A stretch of 64,000 nucleotides of DNA from Muscardinus avellanarius (Eukaryota; Chordata; Mammalia; Rodentia; Gliridae), in the NCBI GenBank assembly GCA_963383645.1, contig OY726565.1, positions 24,798,466 through 24,862,465 of the forward strand, given 5' to 3'. Each line of letters begins with the position of its first letter. Positions within the stretch are counted from its first letter, which is position 1. A model generated the notes under the pieces. The model was not told the DNA's origin. It saw only the letters and a list, made by a program, of their open reading frames with translations, and searched no databases. Shown piece by piece: positions 1 through 12,386 of this stretch. The translations under genes and the position numbers were made by a program.

Positions 1-1584
1 TTACGGTTTCTCTGTCCAAGTTATTGGCGTGAATAATGCTACCTGAGTGGATCCTAACTTACACAACCAGTAAGGCTGAACAGTAAGATTGTCTTAATGA
101 CCATCTCCTATTTCTTTCATAGAAGTTTTGAAATTTTGCTCTTTTTACATTTAAATCTGGAAATTTAGTGTTCATAAAATATTGAGAATAATGCATCAAA
201 TTCTAATAGAATTACTTTTGGATTTATTATAATAGTATTATATTTATTTCTAGATATGGAAAAAATAAACAATTACTGTTGTGTCTTTCCATACACATGA
301 CACTTTTCTCCATTTATTTAACTCTATCTTCAGTAAAAATTTAAGGTTATCTCCAAAAACTAGCTGAATAACTTTTGTTATATTTTTTCTAGACATCATA
401 TAGATCTTTTGTATTATGGTGAATGAGTTTTTAAATAATATACTCTGATTAATTTTGATGATTTGTAAAAGTGCTACTGATTTTTGTGTAATGATTTTTG
501 TATGTAGCTAGCTCGTTGTTCTCATATGCAAGTTCTAGAATTTGTACATTGTCTTGGATTTCCATGTAGTCAGTCATCATCACTGATGATATCACATCAT
601 CAGGGGTGTTTTGCTTTACATCATATGTCACATGGAAGAGTGAAATATTCCTAAAGACCAAGGTTGTCAATCTTGAAACTGAAATTCACTAACTATTCAA
701 GAAATATTCATTTGCAACTATCTAAATTTAGAGGAAAAATTTGCAGCATTGAGAGCCTGTATGTGGAAGCAGATTGAGTAAAACATTTTTTTAAAAAACA
801 AATCAGCTTGGACACCAAGTGATTTAATCACCCTTGTCAGCTTTTAGTTAGGCTGAAAACATTTGAAACCTAATTTACCTGTGGCTTAACAGAGTAGCAG
901 GTTGCTGTGGCAGTGGTTATGTGTCCTTAATCAAATATATAAAACAATTTCCTTTTTCTTATCATCTCTTTAAATCTATACAAAAAAGCTAAATAAATAT
1001 TTCAAAAGATGACCACCCAGACACCAAAAGAGGAATAACATTGATCAATAAGCATATAAAGTCAACTTTACTAGTAATAAAAATGAAAATTAATTAATTT
1101 TTTCTATGTAAAATTATTATAGGATTTTGGTTTTGGTGTTTGTCTTACGTTTTTGAGGAGTGAGAATAAGAGACCTTTTTTGTATTATTTGAGTTCAAGA
1201 TAAAAGCTACTCTCACAGATTTCCTATGAGAGGGAGAAGTTGGTGAGCAATTTGATAACATTTAAAAATAAGTCTTTAATTGTAAATGCATTTGTTCCAA
1301 GAATTTCCCCTATATTTCTTTATTTTAAAAGATTTTGACTCCAGTAAAGATGGAGGTAAAGGGAAACTGGTTGTAAAATTATTTATGATAAGAAAAACTA
1401 CACATTGAATAAAGACATTCGTTAAATTATACCTTTACATTATGAAATGCCATTTAGTTATTTAAAATGATATCCTAGAATATAATTTTATGAGCTGGAA
1501 ATAATTTTTCTTAAATACTGTTTAAGTTTATAAAACCATATGTATAATACAATTTCAATTTGAATCAAATTATATGTATATAAT
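1..1584. other. AT-rich unique sequence, no gene seen
   Basis: I recognise no repeat family, RNA gene or exon here. The 73-codon reverse open frame at 449-670 has no recognisable motif and is a chance length for this base composition. Confidence 0.5.
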
Positions 1585-1616
1585 ATAAAGAATAATAGCT
1601 TTTACTTATATACCAG

Positions 1617-1662
<46 letters not shown>

Positions 1663-1860
1663 GTTTAATCTTAACAACAGTGAAATAAAAATGTTATACA
1701 TATGTATAATTTATTTAATCATCACAACAATGCTATAAAAGTGTTATTATTTTCACCATTCTGCAGATTAAAAAACCAAGGCACAGGGATATTCAGTAAT
1801 TTGCCTAAAAATTGACAGTCAGTGTTAAGGCTGGGCACACGCAGACTATTTAGGCCAGAA
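1585..1860 (+). repeat. MIR SINE fragment with embedded AT microsatellite
   Basis: The segment around 1705-1800 reads like the conserved core of the mammal-wide MIR element: an 'ATCATCACAACAATGCTAT' stretch, then 'CCATTCTGCAGATTAAAAAA', 'GGCACAGGGATATTCAGTAA' and 'TTTGCCTAAAAATTGACAGT'. An (AT)n run at 1619-1656 sits in its 5' part. Highly diverged, so ancient. The family is recognised from memory of the consensus, not by alignment. Confidence 0.7.
1619..1656. repeat. (AT)n microsatellite
   Basis: About 19 alternating AT dinucleotides, self-complementary and able to extrude a cruciform. It lies inside the MIR-derived segment. Confidence 0.95.
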
Positions 1861-2880
1861 AATAACACATAGTTATCTTTAAGCAGTGAGATTAGAAGTA
1901 ATTTTTATACCTGTGAATGCTTTATATTTTTTCAAATTTCCTGAATTGAGCATTCATTAGTAAACTCAATGAATTATATACTGTAAAGATGAATATTGAC
2001 ATTCCTTGTGAGAGCTGAAGCTTCCTTACTCACCAGGAGGAAACATGAGGTTCACTAACCCTCCTCACACGTATAGTTTTGAACTAGATTCTGAACATTA
2101 GCCCAAGCTCCATGCAGATTTATCTTTTACATGTTAGTTCTGTGAAAACAAAAGTGAACACAGTCATTCATTCTAATGTAGCAGCTCTATTCTCATTGTC
2201 AGTTACACTTGATGTTGTGGAGAAAATTTCCACCCTTCATACCCTAAAAATAACCAACTAGGCTGTATCTCTGCCTGTGTACACTCATTACCCAGAAAGC
2301 AGTGGATCCTGTAAGGAAAAATATTGTCCCCTTAAGCCACGTGTCATCATTGAAAAGCAATCATTCTATTTTATTTTTCCTGTGAGGTTATCTTAATAAC
2401 TTACTCATAACAGTTATCTCCTAGGAAACATCTAGTTTATAGGGTAAGAATCTTGCACAAACAGTACAGAATGGATTTTTCAACTATGAGGTTCTATATT
2501 TATTAAAATTCTATAGAAAGCAAAGACCACCACAAGCCACTGCTGATAGTGAGAAATTAACTTATTCTTGCCCCTCTTAGACTTTTCACTCCTCTCTGCA
2601 GTTTATCACATGAGAAGCTATCCATCATCATACCAAAGAAAGTGATACAAAGCCTAATTGGCAAACTCAAATTTTGATTTGCAATATCCAAGAGTTGTGA
2701 GAAATCATGAGTAATTAGCATTTTAGAAGTCATCATTTTAATACCACTGGACTATAATTCTCTAGTGGAGGCCAGGTATCCATTTTATTGCTTTTACTTC
2801 AATGTAAGCTTAGATGGAGAATTCCTACAATCAATTTCAATCAAATCTTCATAAAGTATAGATTCTTATTAGTGTGGGAA

Positions 2881-2882
<2 letters not shown>
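1861..2882. other. Unique sequence, no gene seen
   Basis: No recognisable repeat, RNA gene or coding exon. Short open frames are uninterpretable. Confidence 0.45.

Positions 2883-2926
<44 letters not shown>
2883..2926. repeat. (AC)22 microsatellite
   Basis: Uninterrupted run of AC dinucleotides. The poly-Thr/His frames crossing it are artefacts of the repeat. Unlike most microsatellites in this window, it does not sit on a SINE tail. Confidence 0.97.
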
Positions 2927-2928
<2 letters not shown>

Positions 2929-3419
2929 TGCTCATTAGATGGATTGCTTGCTTGCTTACAAGTGACTCAGGCCCCAAATCATCCACATTTTTATTCTTAT
3001 ATTTGTTAGTTTTTGCTCAACTACCATTTGTCCATGATACAGATTTATTATGGTAAACCAAAAATGGTAGCATACACAATTATTATTAAGGCTAAACATA
3101 AATATATATCATTCAGTGCAGAGCAAAAAGAAAACACTACTGAGAACATTTGCCAAAAGTTGGCACCTGATAAACCCTGACTGTGGGGATCAGTACATAA
3201 AGCCTGAAACAACTTATATTGCAAACCAATACTTGTAAAAATTTCTGTATTTTTTTTCAATATTTTTGAGCTGTTTGTTCACAAGAAAGGGATAAAGTAT
3301 CATGCAAGGAAAATAAATATGTAAATTGCTTATCAGTCACCTGATTTGGGGTAGTTATATTTTCTACAGTAAAATTGTATTTTTTGTAGCTGTTAAGATA
3401 AATACTTGCTCTAGTTAAC

Positions 3420-3880
3420 ACAGCATATTAGTTGTTTACTACTGTTTATTACTGTGTGAGAATTAATCCCCAAATTCAGTTGCTTAAAATAATAACATTT
3501 ATCATCTCGTAGTTTCTTTGAGTCAGGAAACTAGACCCAGCTTCAGGTGTCTCTCACAAGGTGAAGTCAAAATGTTGGCTGGCCCAGTCTCAAGGTCCAC
3601 ATGGGTAAGAATTCACTTCAAAGCTGATGTATATGGTTAATGGTGGGATTTAATCCCTGTGGGTTGCTGACCTGAGGGCCTCAGTTCATTGCTAGTCCTT
3701 GGCCAGAAGCTGTCCTTGGTTTCTTGCCACACAGGCCTCTTACACCTGGTAATTTGCTTTATCAAAGTGAGAAACCAAGAAGGAAAGAGAAAATCTCCTC
3801 ACAAGAGAAAATCCTACAAAGATGGAAGTCTAAGTCCTTGGTAATGTAATCATGAAAATAACATCCATCATTTTTTATGT
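3420..3880. repeat. Ancient mammal-wide interspersed repeat, family unresolved
   Basis: The stretch beginning 'TTACTACTGTTTATTACTGT' and continuing 'AGTTGCTTAAAATAATAACA' and 'CATCTCGTAGTTTCTTTGAG' resembles a widespread old mammalian repeat with a '...GTGGCTTAAAACAACA...TCTCACAGTTTCTGTGGGTCAG' type consensus. I cannot name the subfamily confidently. Nothing coding was recognised in 2927-3420 or 3880-5190. Confidence 0.4.
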
Positions 3881-5194
3881 ATTCTAGAATTGAGAAACAA
3901 GTTACTAAGTCCAACACATACTCAAGAGGTGGGCATTACACAAGAGCATGAGCAACATCTCAATAATCTGCCTTCCACATATAATAATAGATTGTTCATT
4001 TGAATTATACTCAGTTTGAGAATTATTACAAACCAAATCCTTATTTCTTTTATTTTAATTTCTAAAGTAATTTTCATCAAAAGTATAGAGCAATTGGAAG
4101 TTATTAAAAACACACACACAAATTAACTTGTGTGTTAAGGAACAGATTTTTATGCAATAAGGATTTCAAGATAGGGAAAATGAGTAAGAGTTGGCATCAA
4201 TGTTCAGGGAAGACCTCCTAGAGGTAAGATGAACCTGCGATACAGGTTGAAGAAACAAAAGCATTTGGACAAAGTTCATCATATATTAAGTAGGAAAAAT
4301 GCTATACAGACTCTATTATTTATGATTCCTATTTCTAAAATAAATTCAATATTTCTATAATTGAAAGATTCTAGTGGTATAAATTTAGTTCTTAGTTGTC
4401 TCAGTCTAATGTTATTAATTCTTATAACTTGAGTAAAAAATCACTTGACATCTGTATTCGTCAGTCAAGCAGTCTCAAAACTGAGTAGGGCCCCAGTTTT
4501 AGTTCAATGATTCTGTGTCCCACTTCCATGTCAGAATCTATTCCTAGTGTCAAGTTAGACCTTCCCGTCATCTACCTTTACTCATTCATTCAATCACACA
4601 TGAACTAACATATTCCAGGCATTCATCCATTCACTAATGTCTGTGGTCATGTCTTTAAAACAATGATTTATTGATCTCTGGGTACAGATAGCAATTCCCA
4701 AATTCTCTGAGGGAAATTGATGAATGGCTCTCCTCTTCTTGACCAGCTAAGATAAATATTTCACAGGCCAAAATGTCACTTAAGATAAATTTGGGCTGAA
4801 ATATGTAGTTTATATCTGTAGGTGGGTGAATTTTCTAATATAGAATCCCAGAAACCAACAGACATGCTCTGTGTTGGACTAAGAAAGCTTTCTATCTCCA
4901 ACTCAAATTGGCAGAGCCTCTCTGGAAAAGCAGAATGAAGTGCACTCCCAGAAAGAATGCAGAAGGACTAGAGCTACATTTGCCCATTATTTTTCCTCAA
5001 GGTTCCCAGGCAAAGTGAGAATGTCAAAAAATGTTGGAAGTCTTGTTGATAGAGAATTGCTTGCTAAATCTGGACTATCATATAATTTTGTAAAGCCCTC
5101 AAGTTAAGAATAGTTTTAACTATGTTTAATAGTTAAAAAATAAAAACATTATATTGTGACAAATAAATATTTTACAAAATTAAAATTCCAATCT

Positions 5195-5352
5195 CTGTAA
5201 ATAATGTTTGATTGGAACATACCCATGCTCATTTATTTGTATATTGGTTGCTTTCAAACTATAATGGCAGAACTTAATAGTTATGACAAAGTCTACATGA
5301 CCCACGAAGCCTAAAATATTTGCTATTTAACCTTGTATAGAAAATGTTTGTC
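5195..5352 (+). mobile_element. Non-autonomous hAT DNA transposon fragment (copy 1)
   Basis: Carries the block 'GATTGGAACATACCCATGCT' followed by 'AATGGCAGAACTTAATAGTT' and 'AGCCTAAAATATTTGCTATT', matching the well-known short hAT (Charlie/MER-type) element that ends near 'AAGTTTGCCGACC'. Heavily mutated. A second copy in the same orientation lies about 700 bp downstream. The subfamily is not resolved. Confidence 0.6.
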
Positions 5353-5904
5353 CATGTTTTACATAAAAAATAATCTGGGTTGAGGAAGAAACATTCTCCC
5401 TAGGATTTTATTGGAGATGGAACACCCTTTTGCTTCTGTCTTTGATGTAGGATCACCATTTTCTCAGCTTCCTACTCCCCCCGTCCATCCACAATTCCCA
5501 AAGTCTGGTAGGCATTTTGTGATTTTATTTAACTCCTCATCTAACTAGTAAATATTTGTTTTCTGCCTTTTTTCTCCTTTAAAATGTCTTTGAGATTATC
5601 TTTTCAGTTTTTCTCAGCTAGTTCCTGAGCTTCACCATTTCACTCCATGATCCCCAAAATCTTCCAATTAGACTTATTTCCAAAGTCTTTCAAACTGAAA
5701 ATAATCAAAATGAGGAAATTATTACTCTGTGAGGCAAAATGACTCTGAAGTATATGGCAATCTAATTTGTGATAGACTAGTACTGAACTCCCTTCTAAAC
5801 AATAGTTCAGTGATCCTTCGACCATGGCACAGCCTCCTGACAAATTGCCCTTGTCATGACATTTTTTAGACTCCCACTGATGGAGTAAAATTTATAATCT
5901 AGGC

Positions 5905-6118
5905 CACAGATCAGAAAACCATAGTCTATGGGCCAAATGTTCTTTTCTTCTGCTTTTTGTAAATAAAGTTTTATTGGAACACAACTGTAATTATTTGCTT
6001 TTTATTATCTGTGGCTGTTTTTGCACAATGACAAAATTGAGTAGTTACACCACAAACTGTATGGCTCACAAAGTCTAAAATATCTATGATCAAGTCCTTT
6101 ACAGAAGTTCTCTGGTCT
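5905..6118 (+). mobile_element. Non-autonomous hAT DNA transposon fragment (copy 2)
   Basis: Contains 'GTAAATAAAGTTTTATTGGA' 'ACACAACTGTAATTATTTGC', then 'TATCTGTGGCTGTTTTTGCA' and 'TTGAGTAGTTACACCACAAA', the hallmark order of the same element as at 5195-5352. It includes more of the 5' side ('AACCATAGTCTATGGGCCAA'), so this copy is closer to complete. Confidence 0.7.
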
Positions 6119-7099
6119 CATTCCTTATCATTTTCTATAGCACTAAGGGCTATGTGCTTCTTATGACCATTTACTAATACAATAATGACATCTCTGTTTT
6201 TTTAATTAATCAGATGGCCTTACATTTTTTATTTTCCTGTGTATCTCACTGTGGTCAATATGATCAATGAGAAGTCAATGGATTCTGCTTGCAACATTTA
6301 GGAAGTGTTCTAAAAGAGGAGATGTGATCTTTTCCTGTTGTATCTTCCTAGCTAGAATGATACCAAGATAACTGGAAAGCCATCCTGCAATGGATGGTCT
6401 TGCATACTTACTACGTGGAAGAACAAAAAAATGGAAAGATTCTGAGTCGCTGACATCAAAGTGTTTTTTACAATTCTCAGACCATATACCTTTAGGTTTC
6501 TCCAGGAGTAAGGAATACAATTACATATAAACAAGCCTCTGTTATTAATATTTTTCTGTCTCTTGTACTACTGTTAACTGATATATTTATTAATAGGAAT
6601 TTTTTTTTCCAGACAAGCCAGTACCCTTACAACTTGATGAATTGGCTATGCTTATTCCCACATTGCTGCTAGTTCATGCAGTATTGCCCACTCTTTACTC
6701 TTCCACTTAGTCATGTTTTACTAATTATTCAAGGCAGTTGGAGTTTTATTCTCATCCTTGAGCATTTTATTTCTCTTTTCCTATTTAGAATAAAGTGCAA
6801 TATATTTGGCTGTGAATATAATGTTCAGTCAAATTTTTTGGTTCTTTATACCTAATGCAAAAATAGAATTTTAAAGGAATGAGACTTTGTTTTAACTTTA
6901 TTTCCAGTGCACCCATATTACAGGTAAGAACAAAATAGTTGATTCATGTATTTGAATCAATTTGGGAGAAAGTGAGCCAAACATACCCATGAGCTAAAAG
7001 GTTTACATACTTGAAACTCTGAGATATCTTACAGCACTTGAATCATAACATGTAAACTCAAAGGAAGCTCTGTCTCAGGAAGGACAATTAAAAAATCCT
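6119..7099. other. Unique sequence, no gene seen
   Basis: AT-rich, with no recognisable repeat or exon. The overlapping reverse frames at 6275-6534 show no family features. Confidence 0.45.
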
Positions 7100-7326
7100 C
7101 TCGCTAGGTGTGGTGACGCACACTTGCAATCCCAGCATTTGGGAGGCTGAGATAGGAGGATCCAGGTTCACGGCCAGCCTCAGCTACTTAGCAAGTCCCT
7201 TTGCCACTCAGTGAGACCTTGTTTCAAGATAAATAATTAAAAAATAAGGCTGGGGTGTAGCTCAGAGGTAAAATGTCCCTGGGTTCCGTTTCCAGTACTG
7301 CAAAAAATAAAAAATTAAAAAATAAA
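7100..7326 (+). mobile_element. B1-dID SINE, older type I
   Basis: B1-like left half ('AGGTGTGGTGACGCACACTT', 'CCCAGCATTTGGGAGGCTGA') then an ID-like right half ('GGCTGGGGTGTAGCTCAGAG', 'CCCTGGGTTCC') and an A-rich tail. A type II SINE follows immediately downstream in the same orientation. Confidence 0.9.
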
Positions 7327-7334
7327 CTTCTCTG

Positions 7335-7506
7335 GGCTGGGCGTGGTGGCGCACGCTTGTAATCCCCGTGCTTGGGAGGCGGAGACAGGAGGATTGCGCA
7401 GATTCGAAGCCAGCCACATTGGCTTAAGAGACCCTGATTCTGGGAGTATAGCCCGGAGATAGAAGGGCTTCCAGGAACCCCAGTACCACAAAAACAACAA
7501 CAAAAC
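7335..7506 (+). mobile_element. B1-dID SINE, younger type II
   Basis: Left half with 'GGGCGTGGTGGCGCACGCTT' and a near-perfect Pol III B box region ('AGATTCGAAGCCAGCC'). The right half carries the diagnostic 'AAGGGCTTCCAGGAACCCCA' block. Target duplication CTTCTCTG at 7327-7334 and 7507-7514. It shares the junction with the older SINE's tail. Confidence 0.92.
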
Positions 7507-7569
7507 CTTCTCTGTATGATGGATATTCAGGTAAAGAATCATGGGAAATTAAACATGCCATGCTTTCTT

Positions 7570-8048
7570 TTTTTCTCTGTCTCTGCTATTATAACAAAAT
7601 AGTTCAGACTAGGCAAACAATGGAAATATATTTCTCACAGTTCGGAAGATTGAAGTCCAGATCAAGGTGACAACAGAATTGGTTTCTGGTGAGACTGCTC
7701 TCAGTTTACAAGATGGCATCTGTTGTTGCGTGTGCCAGAGGGGATGTGCATGCAAAAGGCACTAGGGTATCCTCTTCCACATTTTATCTATCTATGTCTA
7801 TCATCTGTCTATCATTTTTTATTGATTCATCTTAGTCTCACATCATAAGGTAGTTCAGAGTGATAGTGAAATACATGCACACAGCACTTCCTTCCCACTT
7901 ACTAAAATAAGAGAGAGCGTTGATTCATTCATGGGGTCGAACCCTCATGACTTAATTATTTCCTAGTGGACCCCCTCCTAATACTGTCCTGTCAGGTATT
8001 AGGTTCCAACATATGAATTTTGGAGGAATTATTCAAACTATAAAATTC
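7570..8048 (-). mobile_element. Diverged MaLR/MLT-like LTR remnant
   Basis: 'TGCTATTATAACAAAATAGT', 'TATATTTCTCACAGTTCGGA', 'CCTCATGACTTAATTATTTC' and 'CCAACATATGAATTTTGGAG' follow the order seen in reverse-oriented ERVL-MaLR-type repeats ('gctataacaaaataccatagact ... catgacctaatcacctcc ... acatatgaattttggggg'). Assignment to MaLR rather than another old repeat is tentative. Confidence 0.4.
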
Positions 8049-8880
8049 TCATTGCAGTCAGTCTAACTCCACATGTAAGTTCTTTATTATATATGAGATG
8101 CTTTGTGGCTCTAGAAACTACATGGCCATACCTTATGCCTAATACCAGATGGATATATTTAGACTAAGGAACAAAAAGCTAATGAGATGCTGCTTGTGTT
8201 GTCCCAGGTGATGAAGCAGACAGAAACAAGCTCGCATGTCAAGAACTCCAATGTCAGAGTTCAAACACTTTCTGAGCCAGCATCCAGACAGTTTTCCCCT
8301 GTGGAGCTGTACATATTACTTATCCACAAGGTATAAAGCCATTTGTATAAGCCTGCAGTTCTTAAGTGGTGATGTGTAGCCTGTCTCCTCACATTAGCTT
8401 AGAGCAGAGCTGTTAGAACAGTCTTATAAATGAATTGATTCCAGTGCCAGCCAAAAGCCTACCTAGAGAGAAGTGCCAGGCACTGCTGAAGAGAAAATTG
8501 ACTTAGAGCCATATGGGCCCTGAATTTTTGAGTGTGTGAAGGTTTCTTGCTCCCAATTCTTTGCACTTATAATTCAAGCTGGTTCCCTGGCCAGTCTTTC
8601 CCAGGGTGGCAGACAGTGGCCTATCTGCAGAGGAAAGTGAGATCACTGAAGAATCTGAAACTCTCAGATGGCACGGAAACACAGTGGCTCTCAAGTCTTT
8701 TGTTTATATTAGTCCATTGGTTTCTGTCTATCCCTCAAAATGTATTCTTCCAGTTGTACTGAACATTTTGTTCAGATCTTTTTGAGTTTTTTCTTCAATT
8801 GCTGTCACTTTTTTGAAATCCTTATCAGAAAGTTTTCTTCTCTTAAAAAGAAGATGTCATTAAGTTATTGGTATTGGTTT
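8049..8880. other. Unique sequence, no gene seen
   Basis: Nothing recognised on either strand. Overlapping short frames at 8503-8762 on opposite strands show no coding signature. Confidence 0.4.
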
Positions 8881-8893
8881 CACCAGTGTTAGT

Positions 8894-9098
8894 ATTTTTT
8901 TTTTTTTGAGATGGAACCCAGGGGCTTTTCTACCTCCATGCTATACTCCCAGACCTATTTTATACTTTATTTGGAAACAGGTTTTCACTAAATTGCCGAG
9001 AGTCTCACTAAGTAGCTGAGGTTGGCTTTGAACCTGTGCGATCCTCCTGTCTCAGCCTTCTAAGCGCTGGGATTACAAGCATGCACCACCATGCCCGG
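8894..9098 (-). mobile_element. B1-dID SINE, reverse
   Basis: Poly-T at left, then 'ATGGAACCCAGGGGCTTTTC' and the reversed B1 half ending 'GCATGCACCACCATGCCCGG'. Exact 13-bp target duplication CACCAGTGTTAGT at 8881-8893 and 9099-9111. Confidence 0.95.
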
Positions 9099-9111
9099 CA
9101 CCAGTGTTAGT

Positions 9112-9742
9112 TTGAGAAAAATCATATTCCTGCTGCTGGTCTCCTGCCTTCAACCCAGCCCTGCCTGCCATTAGGAAAACCATAGCCTGTAGAACTGCCT
9201 TCTTTTCAACCCAAATCAACTATGAAAATGGTAGCAAGACTCATTGCCTTTTAACATAGTTTTTCCTATGAATCTTAGGTCATCTCTAAGTTTCTGTCCT
9301 ATCTCCATTTGGATATTCTATCACAGTCCAACATACGGCATTTTTCCTCCCTTGTGTCCTCAGTACTTTCTCCAATGCAGCTGCGTCTCTTTTACTCACA
9401 GTAAATTCAGTCCCTTCCTTCATCATCCATAGCTTAACTGATTATTTTTGGAGAAATGGAATTTTTTAAAAAATCTTCTGATCCAAGAATCCTCTCTACA
9501 AAGACAGTAAAAGAAAGATAATATTATTACCTAATAAGATTAGGCCAGAGTGTGATGCACATCATCAGTGATCTGCTTAAAGATGGCAAGGACAGGAATC
9601 TGTTCTTTTAATATTGTCAAGTATATACAACTCATCACTTGTTTCAAAATAGAACTAGTTTTTTTTTTTTTAAAAAGGACTTGTCAGTACCATTTGTCCC
9701 ACATAGTTCAAACTCTTAACTGGTAATTAGAATGACCATGTG
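9112..9742. other. Unique sequence, no gene seen
   Basis: Mixed AT-rich DNA with no identified family. An A/T homopolymer stretch lies at 9660-9676. Confidence 0.4.
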
Positions 9743-10360
9743 TGTTAGGCTTTTTTTGCTGTGACCAAACATAACCACCTTAAAGGAGGAAAGATTTACA
9801 TTTATTTACTTCTGTGGTACTGACTATTGAACCCATGGACATTTACCTCCGGGCTATACCCTGTCCTACTTTGTTTATTTGTTATTAAAATAGTCTCACT
9901 AAGTTATCATACATTAGCTTCCAACTTCTTGTCTCAGTCTCCCCAGTACTAGGAATATAGGCGCATGCCATCATGTCCATGCCTCACAGTTTCTTCAGTC
10001 TATTACTTTGGGCCTAAGAACATCAGAAAATCATGCAGGAAGGGCATGAAAGCTGCTCAGCTCATGGAAAACAGGAAGGAGAGATAGAGAGAGAGAATAT
10101 GAGAGATAAAATATGAGAGGAAGGAGGTAGGAATAAAATATAGTCCCCAAATGTATACCCCCTAGACCCACTTCCTTCTTCTAAGTCCAACTGCCTATAC
10201 TCTCCACCACCCCTCAAAAGTCCATCAAAATTGTAAGTCCTTTAATGGATTACCTCACTGATGAGCTCAGACCCTTATTATCCAATCACTTCCCAGGGGC
10301 CCCAATCTGACCACTGGGGACACATGAATCTTTGGGAATATTCCAGATCCAAATCAGAAC
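9743..10360 (-). mobile_element. ERVL-MaLR LTR, reverse, split by a SINE
   Basis: Starts 'TGTTAGGCTTTTTTTGCTGT' and ends '...GGAATATTCCAGATCCAAAT' 'CAGAACACC', the reverse of the MaLR LTR ('tgttatggtttggatctggaatgt...'). Internal landmarks are 'TACTTTGGGCCTAAGAACAT', 'TCATGCAGGAAGGGCATGA' and 'TATCCAATCACTTCCCAGGG'. A diverged SINE interrupts it at about 9802-9982. No internal retroviral genes are present, so this is a solo LTR. Confidence 0.75.
9802..9982 (-). mobile_element. Diverged B1-dID-like SINE inside MaLR LTR
   Basis: 'GTGGTACTGACTATTGAACC', 'TACCTCCGGGCTATACCCTG' and a reversed B1 half ending 'ATGCCATCATGTCCATGCC'. Strong divergence makes this one of the oldest SINE copies in the window. 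The flanks 'GATTTACA' and 'CTCACAGTTT' belong to the LTR. Confidence 0.7.
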
Positions 10361-12079
10361 ACCATTTGTGTCTGCTAATTGATTCTATTCAGAGGAAAAA
10401 TGAACTCCTATCTTTATAAAAAGAAACAGGCTTGCAACCTGGATCAAGGTACCCACCAAAGCTGGGCTCTTAGCCTTCAGAAATTGGGAAACAGGGATGC
10501 CATTTACCTTGTTGTTTATGCATGATAGTAATGACGCTGAGATCCTTGAGAAAAACAAAGGCTTATCCAGCTTTCAGAAAGATTTAGCTACATTTCCAAG
10601 ATGAGAGAACTAACTTATAAAGTTTTCCAAAGTAAGTGGGCTATTTCCTATAGGCAGAATTAAGCCTCTTTTTTTTTATTTGTTTATAACATTATTTTAC
10701 CTAGTATAAAGATATGTAGCCAGCAGGAGGGGATAAAGTTCTGGAAGTAAGTTATGGAAAAGCTCCATATAAGGGAGCAATCAGGGAGAGAAAAGGCACA
10801 GACCTTGCTCTGAGGTAGGAGAAAAGTTTGTTCTTGATTGCAGAAATGCACTAATTGTAAATAACCAACAAATGTTAGGTGAGGATTCTTAAGAAACCTT
10901 AGACATTCTAATTCACTAAGTTTTCAGAACTTAAGTTTAGATTCCAGGACAAGTGATTTTTAAAGTTTTCTTGATGGTTTTGCAATGTAACCAGGGTTAG
11001 AAGTTAGTCCTAACTGAGATCTTGCTGAGGAAGGCAGAAAAATAGTTTAAACATGCAGTGCTAGTAGTTTATAAACATCAATAAACATGAAAAGGCTATC
11101 CAGTCTGGAATCATTTTAAAATAGTTTTTAAAATCTTTTCCGTTGATCTTTCTGTGGCTGTAGAGAATTTCTCCCTCCCTTCCACCTGTGTCATGTCATG
11201 GATGTTAGAGCTGGGACTCAGAAAAGAATACAGGGCTGTAGAGAAAGCAGCTTCAGAAGTGCTCGTGAGTCTCAAGGAACATCTTTCAGGAGATTGGACA
11301 GACATGAGTGGGAAGGGAACACCCAGGGACTTTCCTACAGAGACACAGCTAAGCCCAGCCTGCCATTATCCTTCCCTTCATCCTCTTGATTATCTTTATT
11401 TAGACTCATGGGTTTACAGATGAAAAGCCAAGGGTGAGCATGCCACTTCTGCTGACAGGTGACTGACAGCAATAATTAAGTGCAAAGCTTGGCTGAAGGC
11501 TGGATTTTCTGAATAGCATTTGGACCCTAGGGGCTGAGAAAATATGAATTTCTTAGTACCTGCAGGTAAACGAGAGAGCCTACAAAAGATGTTTTTAAGA
11601 TTTCCTGGTAGGTAGGCAGCACTGTTTGGCAGCAGGGTTTTGTCCTAGAACAGATGGTCTAATAGTAATGTCTTAAGCACAGTGGGGACGGGAAGAGCGA
11701 TGGGAGGGCAGGAAAAAAATGCATGGGATACTTTTGTAAGGCAACATAATTTAATAAATGGCAAAGAGGAGAATAAGAGGGATATGATGTCTAATAAGAG
11801 GATTTGAGATGCAAGATAGACTCAGATCAGAGATAAAATTAAACATAAATGATTTGGAGCATTCCACAGAAAATATGAATCCTTTGTAACTCTAGCTACT
11901 AAATAGAATTATATCTATCCCAAACCACAAAATCAGAACAAATACCAGCTCATATCAATCGGGTAATGAAAATAAAATAAAAGAAATGAAAATTATTCCT
12001 GTACTCAAGTGAAATTTAGTCTCATCTGACACTTAATAGCAAATTTAGATTATCCAATGACATCACATTGAATAAATAT
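10361..12079. other. Unique sequence, no gene recognised
   Basis: 1.7 kb without a recognised repeat. A polypurine GA-rich region (10075-10135) lies just upstream inside the LTR. Opposite-strand overlapping frames at 11111-11423 (64-89 codons) have no recognisable domain or conserved motif, so I do not call a gene. Confidence 0.4.
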
Positions 12080-12300
12080 CATAATAAAAACCATCCCTTG
12101 TTTAGTGCCTACTAAATCAGACAGGAACCTATGTAGTCATATATATAATCTCAGCAATGCTCAAGAATAACCCTAACAATTATGTATTATTTACATTTCA
12201 TATATATGGAGACATCTGTTCTTACCAGGGAATAATGGAGGCAGAATTAAAAGTGAGGGCTGCTAGCCCCAGAGTCCTTTGCATTTCCACACTGGTTTAT
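12080..12300 (+). repeat. MIR-like SINE fragment
   Basis: 'CCCTTGTTTAGTGCCTACTA', 'TAATCTCAGCAATGCTCAAG' and 'TAATGGAGGCAGAATTAAAA' follow the order of a degraded MIR (size/position phrase, polarity and core). Weak and not aligned. Confidence 0.4.
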
Positions 12301-12386
12301 AGTACAGTGTCTATAGATTATATTTTCCATAGGATTTTAGTTTATAAATGGATCCCAAATACGTATGAAACAGAATGACACTCCTT

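Noticed and set aside
2788..3056. Overlapping frames with Thr-His repeats
   Set aside because: They translate the (AC)22 microsatellite and have no independent coding signal. The same applies to the His/Thr or Val/Cys-rich frames at 14753, 52384, 52522 and 55124.
11111..11423. 89-, 64- and 63-codon frames on both strands
   Set aside because: No family resemblance and no splice or promoter context. Overlap on opposite strands is typical of chance frames.
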